Source: Staphylothermus sp.
GTDB taxonomy: Archaea > Thermoproteota > Thermoprotei_A > Sulfolobales > Desulfurococcaceae
Length of the DNA: 32,715 nucleotides
Direction of reading: 5' to 3'
Assembly (NCBI GenBank): GCA_021157925.1
Contig: JAGGVR010000138.1
Span: 1-32,715 of the forward strand
This document shows, piece by piece, positions 1-7,915 of the stretch (positions are counted from its first letter, which is position 1; each line of letters begins with the position of its first letter). Below the pieces are notes generated by a model, which did not search any database, had not been told where the DNA came from, and saw nothing but the letters and a program-made list of their open reading frames with translations. The translations under genes and the position numbers were made by a program.

Positions 1-1
1 C

Positions 2-799
2 ATGCATCCTCTTATTAAGAAGGGCTGATGCAGCTATCGCTTTCAAAGCTTTCCCTTTTCTACGATCAGTTATATGTATACCTTGGTCCTCCAATATAGC
101 ATATAGTTTTAATAACTTTTCTTTCACCGGGCTGAGATCAACTTCAAAGAGTAGTTTATTAAGCATTTTTATGTCATCCATGTTGAGTATTGGCTCAGCA
201 TGTTCATAGTATCCAGCTTCGATTTTCCAAGCAGCGTCCAGTAGTTTAGCCCACTTATCTTCGCTTATAGGTCTCACGAAGTGTCTATATAGAAATCTAT
301 CATATAGAGCTTGTAGTTCCGGTTCATCAGGTACATTATTGCTAGCAGCAATCATTGTCCACAGAGGTACTTTTATCTCATTATATCCATCATATAGAAT
401 TCTCTCATTCATTATCGTCAAAAACATGTTCAATATAGCAGAATTTGCATTAAAAATTTCATCAATAAAAGCAATCTCAGCTTCAGGGAGTTTGTTCTTA
501 GTGATTCTAATGTATCTGCCTTGCTTCAAAGCTGTAATGTCGAGAGGACCAAATAATTCATCTGGTTCAGTGAATTTGGTTAACAAGTACTTGAAGAACC
601 TAGCATTTATTAGTTCAGCAGCTCTTCTAGCTAGAGCTGATTTAGCCGTACCAGGTTCCCCAATCATGACTACATGTTCTCCAGATATAATAGATAATGC
701 TATTACTTTAGCTTCTTCTTCTCTACCAACAAATGGTTTTGCTAATTCATAAACAAATCTGTGTGACTGATCAAGCAATTTTTTAAAGCTTTGTTCCAT
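2..799 (-). CDS. MoxR/RavA-type AAA+ ATPase, C-terminus cut off by the window edge
   Basis: I translated this frame by hand because the track lists only its antisense shadow (339-752 plus). It begins with ATG at 799 ([13 protein letters not shown]) and stays open to the edge, giving 266 residues. Walker A is GEPGTAKS (about residues 47-54), Walker B is EIAFIDEI (about 107), followed by the FNANSAILN segment typical of MoxR proteins, a sensor-1-like AASNN, and an arginine-finger-like LYDRFLYR. These place it in the MoxR AAA+ family, close to the RavA branch, whose members act as chaperone-like ATPases that mature or remodel partner proteins, often with VWA-domain proteins. Any VWA partner would lie beyond the left edge. 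Upstream on the same strand are a C/D-box-like sRNA and a 98-aa gene. Family is secure; substrate unknown. Confidence 0.9.
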   Translation of the reverse strand, partial: MEQSFKKLLDQSHRFVYELAKPFVGREEEAKVIALSIISGEHVVMIGEPGTAKSALARRAAELINARFFKYLLTKFTEPDELFGPLDITALKQGRYIRITKNKLPEAEIAFIDEIFNANSAILNMFLTIMNERILYDGYNEIKVPLWTMIAASNNVPDEPELQALYDRFLYRHFVRPISEDKWAKLLDAAWKIEAGYYEHAEPILNMDDIKMLNKLLFEVDLSPVKEKLLKLYAILEDQGIHITDRRKGKALKAIAASALLNKRMH

Positions 800-891
800 A
801 ATATAATTACCTCTGCAACATCTAAGTACTCAATCATATTAATCCATACAAAAACCCTAATAAAGTAACTATCTTGGCCTCAATAATCTTT

Positions 892-955
892 GAGGTCAGC
901 TGAGCAACTCCTCAGCATCAACGATCAGCTGAAAACCGGGCTCTTCATCCCCATT
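892..955 (-). ncRNA. Candidate C/D-box sRNA (2'-O-methylation guide)
   Basis: Read on the minus strand, the boxes fall in order: C-like GGGATGA (951-945), a 16-nt guide, D' CTGA (928-925), a 4-nt spacer TCGT, C'-like TTGATGC (921-915), a 15-nt guide, D CTGA (899-896). The GGGG/CCTC flanks could form a short terminal stem. The element is GC-richer than its surroundings and sits between two minus-strand genes. Box order, two perfect D boxes and the short D'-C' spacer are characteristic of archaeal C/D sRNAs. The C boxes are imperfect (one and two mismatches to RTGATGA) and I could not name the targets of either guide. Because TCAGCTGA is palindromic the strand needs care, but the plus strand lacks C boxes. 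Confidence 0.6.
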
Positions 956-1008
956 CAAATAAATTATAATTACGATATTATCTTGATATCTTTCGGTAGA
1001 AATTTCTT

Positions 1009-1305
1009 TCACAAGAGATCCTTAACTAGTTCTTCGGCATACCTAATATTGATTAAATGTTCATCCAATAGATCCTTTAATCCTTTTTTCTTTCTTTTCA
1101 TCAATAATTTTCCTGCGGCAATCATAGATAAACCAATACTTGTCGATATCATTGTGGGATCTGGGACCATCAAGAAGAAACCACTAGCTTTTAATAATTT
1201 CTCTCCTCGTTCGTCGGGTCCTCCCATAAGGATTCTTGCAACATCCTTTATGTCATTGATAACATATTCTATTTCATTCTTTTTCTTATTCCTAGGAATA
1301 ATCAT
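1009..1305 (-). CDS. Small protein of unknown function, 98 aa, possible membrane helix
   Basis: ATG at 1305 is preceded by a GGTG ribosome-binding site about seven bases upstream. The protein has a basic N-terminus (IIPRNKKKNE), an amphipathic stretch, a hydrophobic central segment (SGFFLMVPDPTMISTSIGLS), then a basic cluster (LLMKRKKKG) and an acidic helix-like C-terminus. A single membrane-associated helix is possible. I do not recognise the family. The overlapping 144-aa plus ORF (890-1324) is serine/phenylalanine-rich low-complexity and lacks a ribosome-binding site, so I prefer the minus strand. It lies upstream of the C/D-like sRNA and the MoxR gene in the same direction, so the three may share a transcript. 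Confidence 0.65.
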   Translation of the reverse strand: MIIPRNKKKNEIEYVINDIKDVARILMGGPDERGEKLLKASGFFLMVPDPTMISTSIGLSMIAAGKLLMKRKKKGLKDLLDEHLINIRYAEELVKDLL

Positions 1306-1404
1306 TATAAAACACCTAATGTAAACCTTATTTTTCGAAGAGTTTTATTCATCGTAATCCAAATAATTAAATGATCGTATTAAAATAATGGGGGCTAAAT
1401 AATA

Positions 1405-1905
1405 TTGAATTTTTACGAGTATATTCCATCATTACCTGGATATTATTTATTGATCTTTAGAATCTATAAAAAATTAACAATCATTACACGTGGTAATAAG
1501 GTATTTTCTTTGAACCCAGGTATATACGTTTACATCGGATCTGCTTACGGGCCAGGTGGTCTAAGATCTCGTATAATACGTCATTTAAGAAGAAATAAGA
1601 AGGTATTTTGGCACGTTGATTATTTAACAACAAATAAATACGTAGAACTTGTTGGTTTTGTTATAATAACTATTACTTCTAACAAAACTATTGATCTAGA
1701 GAACCTATTAAGTAAAAAAATACAGAAACATTTAGAACCCATATTAGGTTTTGGTTGTTCTGACAAAAGAAAAGATAAATCCCACTTATATTATTGTATG
1801 AAGAATTTTCCGGATTGTTTAAGGATTATTGATGAGATTCTATCATCGATAAAAAATATTGGTATAGAATATACAATTAATATATTAACCCCGATCAATA
1901 TATAA
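1405..1905 (+). CDS. GIY-YIG superfamily protein, DUF123 type
   Basis: The 166-aa protein carries the GIY-YIG core as GIYVYIGSAYGPGG (residues 39-52), then an Arg/His-rich helix (RSRIIRHLRRNKK), WHVDYL and the C-terminal GFGCSD...SHLYY block. This order is the signature of the archaeal and bacterial DUF123 branch of the GIY-YIG nuclease superfamily, small stand-alone domains whose substrate is not established. Many homologues have additional cysteines after GFGCSD; here that stretch reads KRKDK, so a metal site seen in relatives may be lost. The start is TTG with GGGG about ten bases upstream. It lies just upstream of SSB in the same direction, with 42 bases between, which fits a nucleic-acid role but does not prove one. 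Confidence 0.85.
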   Translation: MNFYEYIPSLPGYYLLIFRIYKKLTIITRGNKVFSLNPGIYVYIGSAYGPGGLRSRIIRHLRRNKKVFWHVDYLTTNKYVELVGFVIITITSNKTIDLENLLSKKIQKHLEPILGFGCSDKRKDKSHLYYCMKNFPDCLRIIDEILSSIKNIGIEYTINILTPINI

Positions 1906-1947
1906 TGCCTCATACCCCATAACTCATAAAAGGAGTCGAAACTCGTA

Positions 1948-2418
1948 ATGTATGTAGATCCGGAACCAGATAAAAAAGAATCTAAACCTGCAACACATAT
2001 AATTGATCTAAAAGCTGGAGAAGAAAACGTTCACCTAAAGGGAAGAGTTCTAGAAACTTCTCCGCCACGAGTAATTCAGACAAGAAAGGGTCCAAGAACA
2101 ATTAGTAATGCTATAATAGGCGATGAGACTGGCCGTGTTCAAGTGACATTGTGGGGGACGAAAGCAGGCAGTTTAGAGAAAGGTAAAGTAGTTGATATTC
2201 AAGGAGCATGGACTACAAGTTATCGCGGTAAGGTACAAGTAAATATTGGCAGGTCTTCAGAAGTAACTGAATTAGACGATTCAGAAGCCCCTCAACCAGA
2301 AAGCATTCCTGAGGAACAGCCCGAAGCACCTTATGAGCCTAAACAACGTAGAACAGGTGGTTTTAGGAAGCAAGGATACTATAGGCAGAGCAGGGGTATA
2401 TATAGAAGAAATAAATAA
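1948..2418 (+). CDS. ssb: Single-stranded DNA-binding protein, crenarchaeal OB-fold SSB
   Basis: One OB fold spans about residues 20-110 (VHLKGRVLETSPPRVIQT, then RTISNAIIGDETGRVQVTLW and VVDIQGAWTTSYRGKVQVN). This closely follows the well-studied Sulfolobus SSB, which has the same TISxAIVGDETGRVxLTLWG block. After the fold comes an acidic, proline-rich linker (EAPQPESIPEEQPEAP) and a basic Arg/Gly/Tyr tail (RRTGGFRKQGYYRQ), where Sulfolobus SSB also has a disordered tail. It binds single-stranded DNA in replication and repair and may also bind RNA. The ATG at 1948 has AAAGGAG 12-17 bases upstream. PqqD-like protein follows 15 bases downstream, probably co-transcribed. Compared with the Sulfolobus form, this tail ends basic rather than acidic. 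Confidence 0.95.
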   Translation: MYVDPEPDKKESKPATHIIDLKAGEENVHLKGRVLETSPPRVIQTRKGPRTISNAIIGDETGRVQVTLWGTKAGSLEKGKVVDIQGAWTTSYRGKVQVNIGRSSEVTELDDSEAPQPESIPEEQPEAPYEPKQRRTGGFRKQGYYRQSRGIYRRNK

Positions 2419-2433
2419 TCAAGGTGTAAACAT

Positions 2434-2757
2434 ATGAGTGAAGAACAGGTAGGAAGAGACCAAGCTATAAAAGCTAAGGAATTATTTCAAGAGATAAAGA
2501 CACTTAAACCATCGAGACAAGGAGTCTTTCTAGGCGAGGAGGATGAGAAATTCTACGTTGCTAAGACAGAGGAAGAAGTATATGAATTATCAGCATTAGC
2601 ATACTATGTATGGCTACTATGTGATGGAGAACACACGGTAGAAGAAATGGTTACAAAGATGAGTCAAGACGTACAAGTATCAGAGGAAGAAGTAATAGAA
2701 CCCCTAGTAATAGCTTTAGATAGCTTGTCACACGCTGGTCTAATAAAATTTATCTAA
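2434..2757 (+). CDS. PqqD-like small protein
   Basis: This 107-aa protein has the winged-helix-like PqqD pattern: a beta-strand region (FLGEEDEKFYVAKTEEEVYEL), the SALAYYVWLLCDGEHTVEEMV core (about residues 52-72) and a C-terminal helix with LxxLxxAGLI. PqqD proteins bind precursor peptides and present them to radical-SAM or other modifying enzymes; archaeal members are often stand-alone and uncharacterised. No radical-SAM gene or precursor peptide is visible here. The start is ATG with GGTG upstream (AAGGTGTAAACAT). The gene follows SSB by 15 bases, so it is probably in the same transcript. Fold assignment is fairly confident; function is open. Confidence 0.75.
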   Translation: MSEEQVGRDQAIKAKELFQEIKTLKPSRQGVFLGEEDEKFYVAKTEEEVYELSALAYYVWLLCDGEHTVEEMVTKMSQDVQVSEEEVIEPLVIALDSLSHAGLIKFI

Positions 2758-3004
2758 TAAATACACTGGTAAAAACGCCATAGTACTGTATATTCATAAT
2801 TATTCATCTAATTTTTATATGGCAAAAGTTATTCTTCAAAGAACATATTGAGGATAATAATACTTTACAAATAATATTTCTGAAAATATGAATTGTTAAA
2901 AATAAGTGAATCATTGATAAAATTAATATATTCTTTGTGTGTTAGAGAAAACACATGACAATAGAATAATGTAATAATAATCCTACTTATAGGGAGTCTT
3001 TACC

Positions 3005-4384
3005 GTGATGACAAGTTTTAGGGTAAGGGCGGGGATTAGTAGAGCAAAGTTGTCGAAGGTTGATTTCCCTAGTTTAATGTTTATTCTTGAGGCATTTTTT
3101 GGTGGTTTTTATATAGCTATAACTCGTGGAGTAACTCCCATTTTCCTAGTTACTATTGGATATGGTCTGAAAGATTTAATGTTGCTTAATGGATTAGGCA
3201 GTTTGTTTGCTTTATTACTTGTTATAATGATTTATAATTTAGGATCAGTTTCTGTCACAAAATCTAAATTAATAATGGCTTTATTGATTGAAAGGATCAT
3301 ATGGTTTATTATACCCTTTACATCATTTGAACGGAGACTTGTGCTTCTTGCTTATGGATTAGCATTAGCATCCACTCTTCCTAGTAGTATATTTATGAAT
3401 ATTGCTATTCTTTCATTGTTTTTAGGCGATAAATATCGTAGAGTAGTTTCTCTTAGAGGAGCTCTTGGAGGAATAGCTAGTATTTTGGGTCAATTAACCG
3501 TTGTGCTTGTTCTTGCAGCCATGAATACTATTCAGAAATACTACATACTATATATCATTGCTTTTATGACTAGTTTATTTTCATGCATACTGCTCTTAAT
3601 AGTGTCAAATATACCAAAAATACCTAAAACTATAGTTAAAGCTGAAGAAGAAGTAGAGATCAAAGCATCAACAATATTCTTAATGGTTACTTCATTTATG
3701 GTTTCTACGACTCTTCTCAGTATTGCTTGGACGCCATACATTATGAGAGATCTAGGTGCTCCTGACTATATAGCGGCATCGATTGGATTTATTCAAGCCA
3801 TATCAGCTGTATTATCGAATGTTTTTTGGATTAAGAAAAAACCTAAAACTTATAGAATAGCGATCCTATTATTAAGTGCTACTCCGTTCCTTATATATGT
3901 CACTAAAAACCCCCTTTTACACCTAGGATATGCAGCTATATATGGATTCACGCTTGTAGCAGCGAATCTTTATGCAAGCTTAGCCTATGCTGGCTTGTTC
4001 AAAAAACTTGGTGCTTTCAAGGCAGGAGTCATGTTATCATCAACGTATTTTCTCGCACTGTTTCTAAGCGGCTTCACGGGTTATTTCTTATCATATAACA
4101 TCATATTGGTTTTCATAGTATCATCTATATTTGCAATAGTTGGTTTATCTATTGGTTTAGTTGCCATACCGGAGCTTGCTGTTGTAAAACCCATTTATAC
4201 TAGGCTCTATTCGAGAATATTGTATAACGTTAGCTTAACAGGATACTCGACAGTAGTATATGGTTTAACTGGTACAGCAAAAGTTGTGATAAAAACTACG
4301 GGCCTTATTCTAGCATTATTGATTCTATACATAATTTACCGTATGTTATATTATATTGTGCTTCTTAGTGGTGGTTTGTCTTGA
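3005..4384 (+). CDS. MFS-like multispan transporter
   Basis: The 459-aa protein is almost wholly hydrophobic, with about twelve predicted membrane segments in two halves separated by a charged loop near residues 205-220 (IPKIPKTIVKAEEEVEIK). That two-times-six layout, with a short basic link between segments 2 and 3, fits the major facilitator superfamily, although I see no diagnostic MFS motif. A GTG at 3005 and an ATG at 3008 are both possible starts; GGGAG lies at about 2993. Its TGA overlaps the TTG start of the next gene, so it heads a tightly coupled three-gene operon with a membrane protein and a transglutaminase-like protein. Substrate unknown. Confidence 0.75.
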   Translation: MMTSFRVRAGISRAKLSKVDFPSLMFILEAFFGGFYIAITRGVTPIFLVTIGYGLKDLMLLNGLGSLFALLLVIMIYNLGSVSVTKSKLIMALLIERIIWFIIPFTSFERRLVLLAYGLALASTLPSSIFMNIAILSLFLGDKYRRVVSLRGALGGIASILGQLTVVLVLAAMNTIQKYYILYIIAFMTSLFSCILLLIVSNIPKIPKTIVKAEEEVEIKASTIFLMVTSFMVSTTLLSIAWTPYIMRDLGAPDYIAASIGFIQAISAVLSNVFWIKKKPKTYRIAILLLSATPFLIYVTKNPLLHLGYAAIYGFTLVAANLYASLAYAGLFKKLGAFKAGVMLSSTYFLALFLSGFTGYFLSYNIILVFIVSSIFAIVGLSIGLVAIPELAVVKPIYTRLYSRILYNVSLTGYSTVVYGLTGTAKVVIKTTGLILALLILYIIYRMLYYIVLLSGGLS

Positions 4385-5037
4385 GAAATGTATTAGTAGA
4401 CTTGAATAATATGAGTTCTGGAAACTATACAGGAACGGAGATCTTGTGGAAAGCTCTACAATATTCATTAAGAGACCTAGTAAGTATACTGCCGCTTATT
4501 CTAATAGCTTTACTTGTAATTGCTGTTTATGCATTAGTCGCTATAATTCTCACTAGACTTATAAGATCTATTCTTAGATTGATAAATATAGATGAACTAG
4601 CTAAACCCTTGATAAAGTATAGGATCAGTTTAACAAATATTATCATTATATTGCTCAATCTGGGGATCGGGTTACTAGCAGTATACTCAATAGCATTGAT
4701 AATGTATCCTACGCAAGTAGAAGTAATTACCTCTATAGTATCATATATTGCTAGAGTAGCTAGTGTAGTGTTTCTAATAATATTTGTCTTCATAATGCTA
4801 GAGACAATTATTGAGAAAATAAGGATGGAAGCTAAACTACGCGGTTTCATGTTCTTGATCATATTATTTGTAACTCTTGCATTACTTCTAGACATAACAG
4901 CTCTTTCAGAAGAAGTAAAACATGCCCTTGCACTTGGTATCAGTATAGGTATTGGGCTTAGTATAGGTGTTTTTTCACTATGGTACTTCTTCCATGACTT
5001 ATTCGAGAAAAAATACTCTGGTAGTGACAAGAAATGA
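4381..5037 (+). CDS. Multispan membrane protein, resembles the membrane part of small MscS-type channels
   Basis: The 218-aa protein has about five hydrophobic segments: residues 33-60 (ending in the basic TRLIRSILR), 85-110, 118-143, 153-172 and 182-203. The first segment plus the following hinge and the spacing of the next helices recall the conserved transmembrane helix of mechanosensitive-channel-like proteins, but the soluble MscS beta domain is absent, so the resemblance is only suggestive. The start is TTG at 4381 with a GTGGTGG ribosome-binding site at 4369-4375, overlapping the upstream stop (TTGA). Its own TGA overlaps the ATG of the transglutaminase gene (ATGA at 5034). Translational coupling on both sides suggests the three products act together. 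Confidence 0.7.
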   Translation: MRNVLVDLNNMSSGNYTGTEILWKALQYSLRDLVSILPLILIALLVIAVYALVAIILTRLIRSILRLINIDELAKPLIKYRISLTNIIIILLNLGIGLLAVYSIALIMYPTQVEVITSIVSYIARVASVVFLIIFVFIMLETIIEKIRMEAKLRGFMFLIILFVTLALLLDITALSEEVKHALALGISIGIGLSIGVFSLWYFFHDLFEKKYSGSDKK

Positions 5038-6137
5038 GCTATAGGTTGTTATTTACCATATTATTTCTGATAATTTTGATTTTGAATCTTTACGGATTAT
5101 CTATTTATTCATTTAATGATACAGCTAATTCTCGAGATGTCTTAATAGGTATTAAATATTATGGTAATGTGACTAATAATGGTATTAAGCCTATTATGAT
5201 TAATGAAACAGATATAATGGTGTTTGATTACCCCTTAAACACTTCTACTCAGAAAATAATAAATGTAAAGACTTGGATTAATGGATATGAATACCCATAT
5301 AAAATAATTAGAGAGAATAACCAGTATGTTTTAGTAATTCAATCTCCTTATACTAATTCATCTTTAAAACCGGGAGAGTCTATCAGTGTTGGTGTAGAAT
5401 ACAATGTGTCTATTAATATGTTTCAACGGATTAATAGCATAGGTGATATACTATTAACTAATAACATAACAAAATTAGTTAGAATGTCTGGTACGTGGGT
5501 TGACATCAATTATACAGAAATTGGCGCAGAATACATTAATGTAACTAGTTTGTGGAATTATACTAACCCCTTGATCAAACTTCTTGTTAACTATTTGAAT
5601 AGGACGAATAACGAATCTAAACCATTATCATTTATACTAAGTATTCTTAACTGGATCGATGATAATATAGTATATTCGACTCGTATCCCCCCAAGGCATC
5701 CCTGGGAGGTAATAGTTGAAGGACTTGGTGATTGTGATGATCAATCTAATTTATTAATAACGCTTGCTAGGTCATTTAAGATACCGAGTTATTTAGAAAT
5801 AGGGATCGTATATATTGGTCCGAACTTTAAGTATGAGAATATTGAAGCTGAGGGATATTATCACTATATATTCTTAGGAGGAGGTGGTCATGGGTGGGCT
5901 GCTGTTTACATTCCTCCATGGAAATGGGTTAGAGTAGATTTAACAATAGGATCTGGTAAAGGTGTTGGGCATATAAAAGGTGCTGCATACTATATCTTTC
6001 CAACTGTGGTAATAAATAAAGTTGTATTAGGCGATTATGCTACACAATCAGCTGAGTATACAGAAGAGATCATATCTAAGAAGATCAAATATGACTCAGT
6101 TCTTGAGATTACTAATTACAACTTAACGAAGAAGTAG
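5034..6137 (+). CDS. Membrane-anchored extracytoplasmic transglutaminase-like protein
   Basis: The 367-aa protein starts with an uncleaved anchor or signal peptide (RLLFTILFLIILILNLYG, residues 4-21). Residues 30-190 are beta-rich with many N-x-S/T sequons, as expected outside an archaeal cell. A transglutaminase-like domain covers about 195-330, with the full triad visible: Cys234 in GLGDCDDQS, His286 in GGGGHGWAAVY and Asp302 in WVRVDLT. This fold includes peptide crosslinkers, amidases and proteases, so the triad implies catalysis but not which reaction. ATG at 5034 overlaps the previous stop. It closes the operon with an MFS-like and an MscS-like membrane protein. The domain call is firm; substrate and partner are inference. 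Confidence 0.88.
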   Translation: MSYRLLFTILFLIILILNLYGLSIYSFNDTANSRDVLIGIKYYGNVTNNGIKPIMINETDIMVFDYPLNTSTQKIINVKTWINGYEYPYKIIRENNQYVLVIQSPYTNSSLKPGESISVGVEYNVSINMFQRINSIGDILLTNNITKLVRMSGTWVDINYTEIGAEYINVTSLWNYTNPLIKLLVNYLNRTNNESKPLSFILSILNWIDDNIVYSTRIPPRHPWEVIVEGLGDCDDQSNLLITLARSFKIPSYLEIGIVYIGPNFKYENIEAEGYYHYIFLGGGGHGWAAVYIPPWKWVRVDLTIGSGKGVGHIKGAAYYIFPTVVINKVVLGDYATQSAEYTEEIISKKIKYDSVLEITNYNLTKK

Positions 6138-6170
6138 CGATATAAGCCTCGTAATACTAGTTATTAATTT

Positions 6171-6233
6171 AGATGACCGAAGACTCCAGTACCGAGACAC
6201 GTCGTCTATGAGGAAACTCCACCCCTCGGGACT
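6171..6233 (+). ncRNA. GC-rich structured element, possible small RNA or terminator-like hairpin
   Basis: Between two converging genes, about 55% GC stands out from an AT-rich background. An outer stem AGTACCGAG (6188-6196) pairs with CTCGGGACT (6225-6233) with one mismatch, and an inner hairpin GAG-GAAA-CTC (6210-6219) has a GNRA tetraloop when read on the plus strand, which favours that strand. AGATGAC at 6171 and CTATGAG at 6206 look faintly like C boxes, but no CTGA D box follows, so I do not call it a C/D sRNA. It overlaps the minus-strand stop codon by one base. It may be a 3' end structure of the transglutaminase operon. Confidence 0.35.
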
Positions 6234-6556
6234 TAGTACCATGTAATCTCCGAGTAATTCTTCACTAGCTCTTCGTACTTCTCCTCGACCATGTTAAGTA
6301 TTTCATCGCCGTGTATTCTTATGAGGTGAAGATATAATCCTCTCCTAGTAAATGGGCCTTTCCCGCATAATCCGCATCTTAAATGACCATTTTTCTCCGT
6401 AACTATTATAGATGCTACGCTTCCTACTGCTTTCCTCATAAGGGTATATTTTGATGAACCAACTATTTTTTGGAGATCAATATCATCTGCTGGGAGACCT
6501 ACGGCTCTCTTAACTATAAATTTCAGCAAACGATCAGATAAAATACTAAACCCCAA
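6233..6556 (-). CDS. C2H2 zinc-finger protein
   Basis: The C-terminal half contains a C2H2 finger, C-x2-C-x12-H-x4-H, in CGLCGKGPFTRRGLYLHLIR followed by IH. The N-terminal half is a small helical segment (LSDRLLKFIVKRAVGLP) and a basic patch. Archaeal single-finger proteins of this kind are usually taken to bind DNA or RNA; this one is not one I recognise. The track begins at GTG 6571, but GGAGGTG at 6569-6563 is a strong ribosome-binding site placed six bases before TTG at 6556, so I take TTG as the start (107 aa). A TATA-like AAATATATTC lies near 6580. It is divergent from the thiolase gene, which it could regulate, though that is only a guess. Confidence 0.75.
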   Translation of the reverse strand: MGFSILSDRLLKFIVKRAVGLPADDIDLQKIVGSSKYTLMRKAVGSVASIIVTEKNGHLRCGLCGKGPFTRRGLYLHLIRIHGDEILNMVEEKYEELVKNYSEITWY

Positions 6557-6699
6557 TCCCAACACCTCCACATACGAATATATTTCTTGGTTAACTGTTT
6601 TAAGGGAGGTGACTCATGATATTATTTAGTAAATGATTTATGTAGTTCGCATTTATAAAATAGGTGTAAGTGACTATTCATATGTGGATGTGATAGATC

Positions 6700-7875
6700 A
6701 TGGATCGTGTGTTTATTGTTGGCGTCGGCATGACTAAGATCGGGAGATTTTATGATAAAAGTGGAAGAGAGTTAGTATCGGAGGCTATTCTTAAAGCATT
6801 GGAGGATGCTGATAATATTAAACCCAAAGCGCTTGTTCTTGGGAACATGACCTCTAGTGTTTTAATGGAACAAGACAGCCTCGCAGCACTAGCAGCAGAT
6901 TATAGCGGTCTAAGAGGTATTCCAGCATTTAAAGTAGAGGCAGCATGTGGTAGTGGTGGAGCAGCTTTTTACGCGGGGTATAGCTTAGTTAAATCGGGTC
7001 TTGCTGATACAGTTGTTGTTGCTGGAGTAGAGAAGTTGACTGAGAAACTAACAGCTGACGCCACCAAGGCTCTTGCACAAGCAGCCGATGCCGAATATGA
7101 GGTTTTCTATGGTGTTACTTTTACGGGTCTCAACGCATTAGTTGCGAGGCTTTATATGAATAAATTCGGATACACGAGAGAAGATTTAGCTTATTGGCCT
7201 CTTAGAATGCATGAGTATGCATCATATAATCCATATGCTCAATTACCCAGAAAAACCAGTCTTGAAGCAATACTTAAAAGCCCAGTAGTAGCTGAACCTC
7301 TCCATCTATTTGATTGCTCACCTATAGGTGATGGTGCGGCTGCAGTAGTTATTACTAAGAATGAAGAATTGGCAAAGAATATAGCCAAGAATACAGGCAA
7401 AGACGTGCTTGTCGAAGTAGCTGGTATTGGTATGGCTACGGACTCAGTTGACCTTGGTTCTAGGAGAGACCTCTTAACACTCGAATCCACTGTGAAGGCT
7501 AGTAGAGATGCTTATAAGATGGCAGGTGTGTCTGTGAAAGACATTGATTATGCAGAGGTACACGATGCTTTCCATATTACAGGGTATTTAGCCTTAGAAG
7601 ATATGGGTTTTGCACCTAAGGGAGAAGCACCAAAGCTATGGAAAGAAGGAAAATTCGCTAAAGGCGATAAGCCAGAGGTAAACTTTAGTGGTGGACTAAA
7701 AGCAAGAGGACACCCTGTAGGAGCTACTGGTATTTATCAAATAGTTGAAGCCACTATGCAGATTAGAGGCGATTTTCCAGGATATAAGGCTTCTGATCCA
7801 GTCATTGCTGTTACACAGAATATAGGTGGTATAGGGACATATTCAATAGTGACAATTCTGAGGAGATATCGTTAA
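6700..7875 (+). CDS. Thiolase family protein (acetyl-CoA acetyltransferase/SCP-2 type)
   Basis: The 391-aa length and motif order are those of thiolases: the acyl-accepting Cys83 in EAACGSGGAA, HDAF at about residues 289-292 (the usual NEAF position, as in archaeal and SCP-2-type members), and the C-terminal GLKARGHPVGATG with the catalytic His. In many thiolases a second cysteine lies near the C-terminus; here that region reads TQNIGGIG with no cysteine, typical of the SCP-2/archaeal branch. In archaea such enzymes make acetoacetyl-CoA for the mevalonate route, often beside HMG-CoA synthase and a DUF35 protein, but here the neighbour is a carboxyltransferase subunit, so acyl-CoA breakdown is equally plausible. 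ATG 6700 follows a weak GGATGTGAT. Confidence 0.9.
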   Translation: MDRVFIVGVGMTKIGRFYDKSGRELVSEAILKALEDADNIKPKALVLGNMTSSVLMEQDSLAALAADYSGLRGIPAFKVEAACGSGGAAFYAGYSLVKSGLADTVVVAGVEKLTEKLTADATKALAQAADAEYEVFYGVTFTGLNALVARLYMNKFGYTREDLAYWPLRMHEYASYNPYAQLPRKTSLEAILKSPVVAEPLHLFDCSPIGDGAAAVVITKNEELAKNIAKNTGKDVLVEVAGIGMATDSVDLGSRRDLLTLESTVKASRDAYKMAGVSVKDIDYAEVHDAFHITGYLALEDMGFAPKGEAPKLWKEGKFAKGDKPEVNFSGGLKARGHPVGATGIYQIVEATMQIRGDFPGYKASDPVIAVTQNIGGIGTYSIVTILRRYR

Positions 7876-7915
7876 AACTATAAGATCTAGATGAGGCGTT
7901 GAGAGGTAATAAGTT

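Noticed and set aside
339-752. 137-aa plus-strand ORF
   Set aside because: Antisense shadow of the MoxR ATPase, whose Walker motifs are clear on the minus strand.
890-1324. 144-aa plus-strand ORF
   Set aside because: Serine/phenylalanine-rich shadow of the minus-strand 98-aa gene and the sRNA; no ribosome-binding site at its start.
2758-3004. Hidden gene or RNA in the AT-rich gap before the MFS-like gene
   Set aside because: Very AT-rich, no GC island or long ORF; it probably holds only the operon promoter.
6160-6235. RNase P RNA or C/D sRNA at the GC-rich element
   Set aside because: ATGAGGAAACTCC recalls the RNase P consensus GAGGAAAGTCC, but the space (about 95 bases) is far too short; no CTGA D box for a C/D sRNA.
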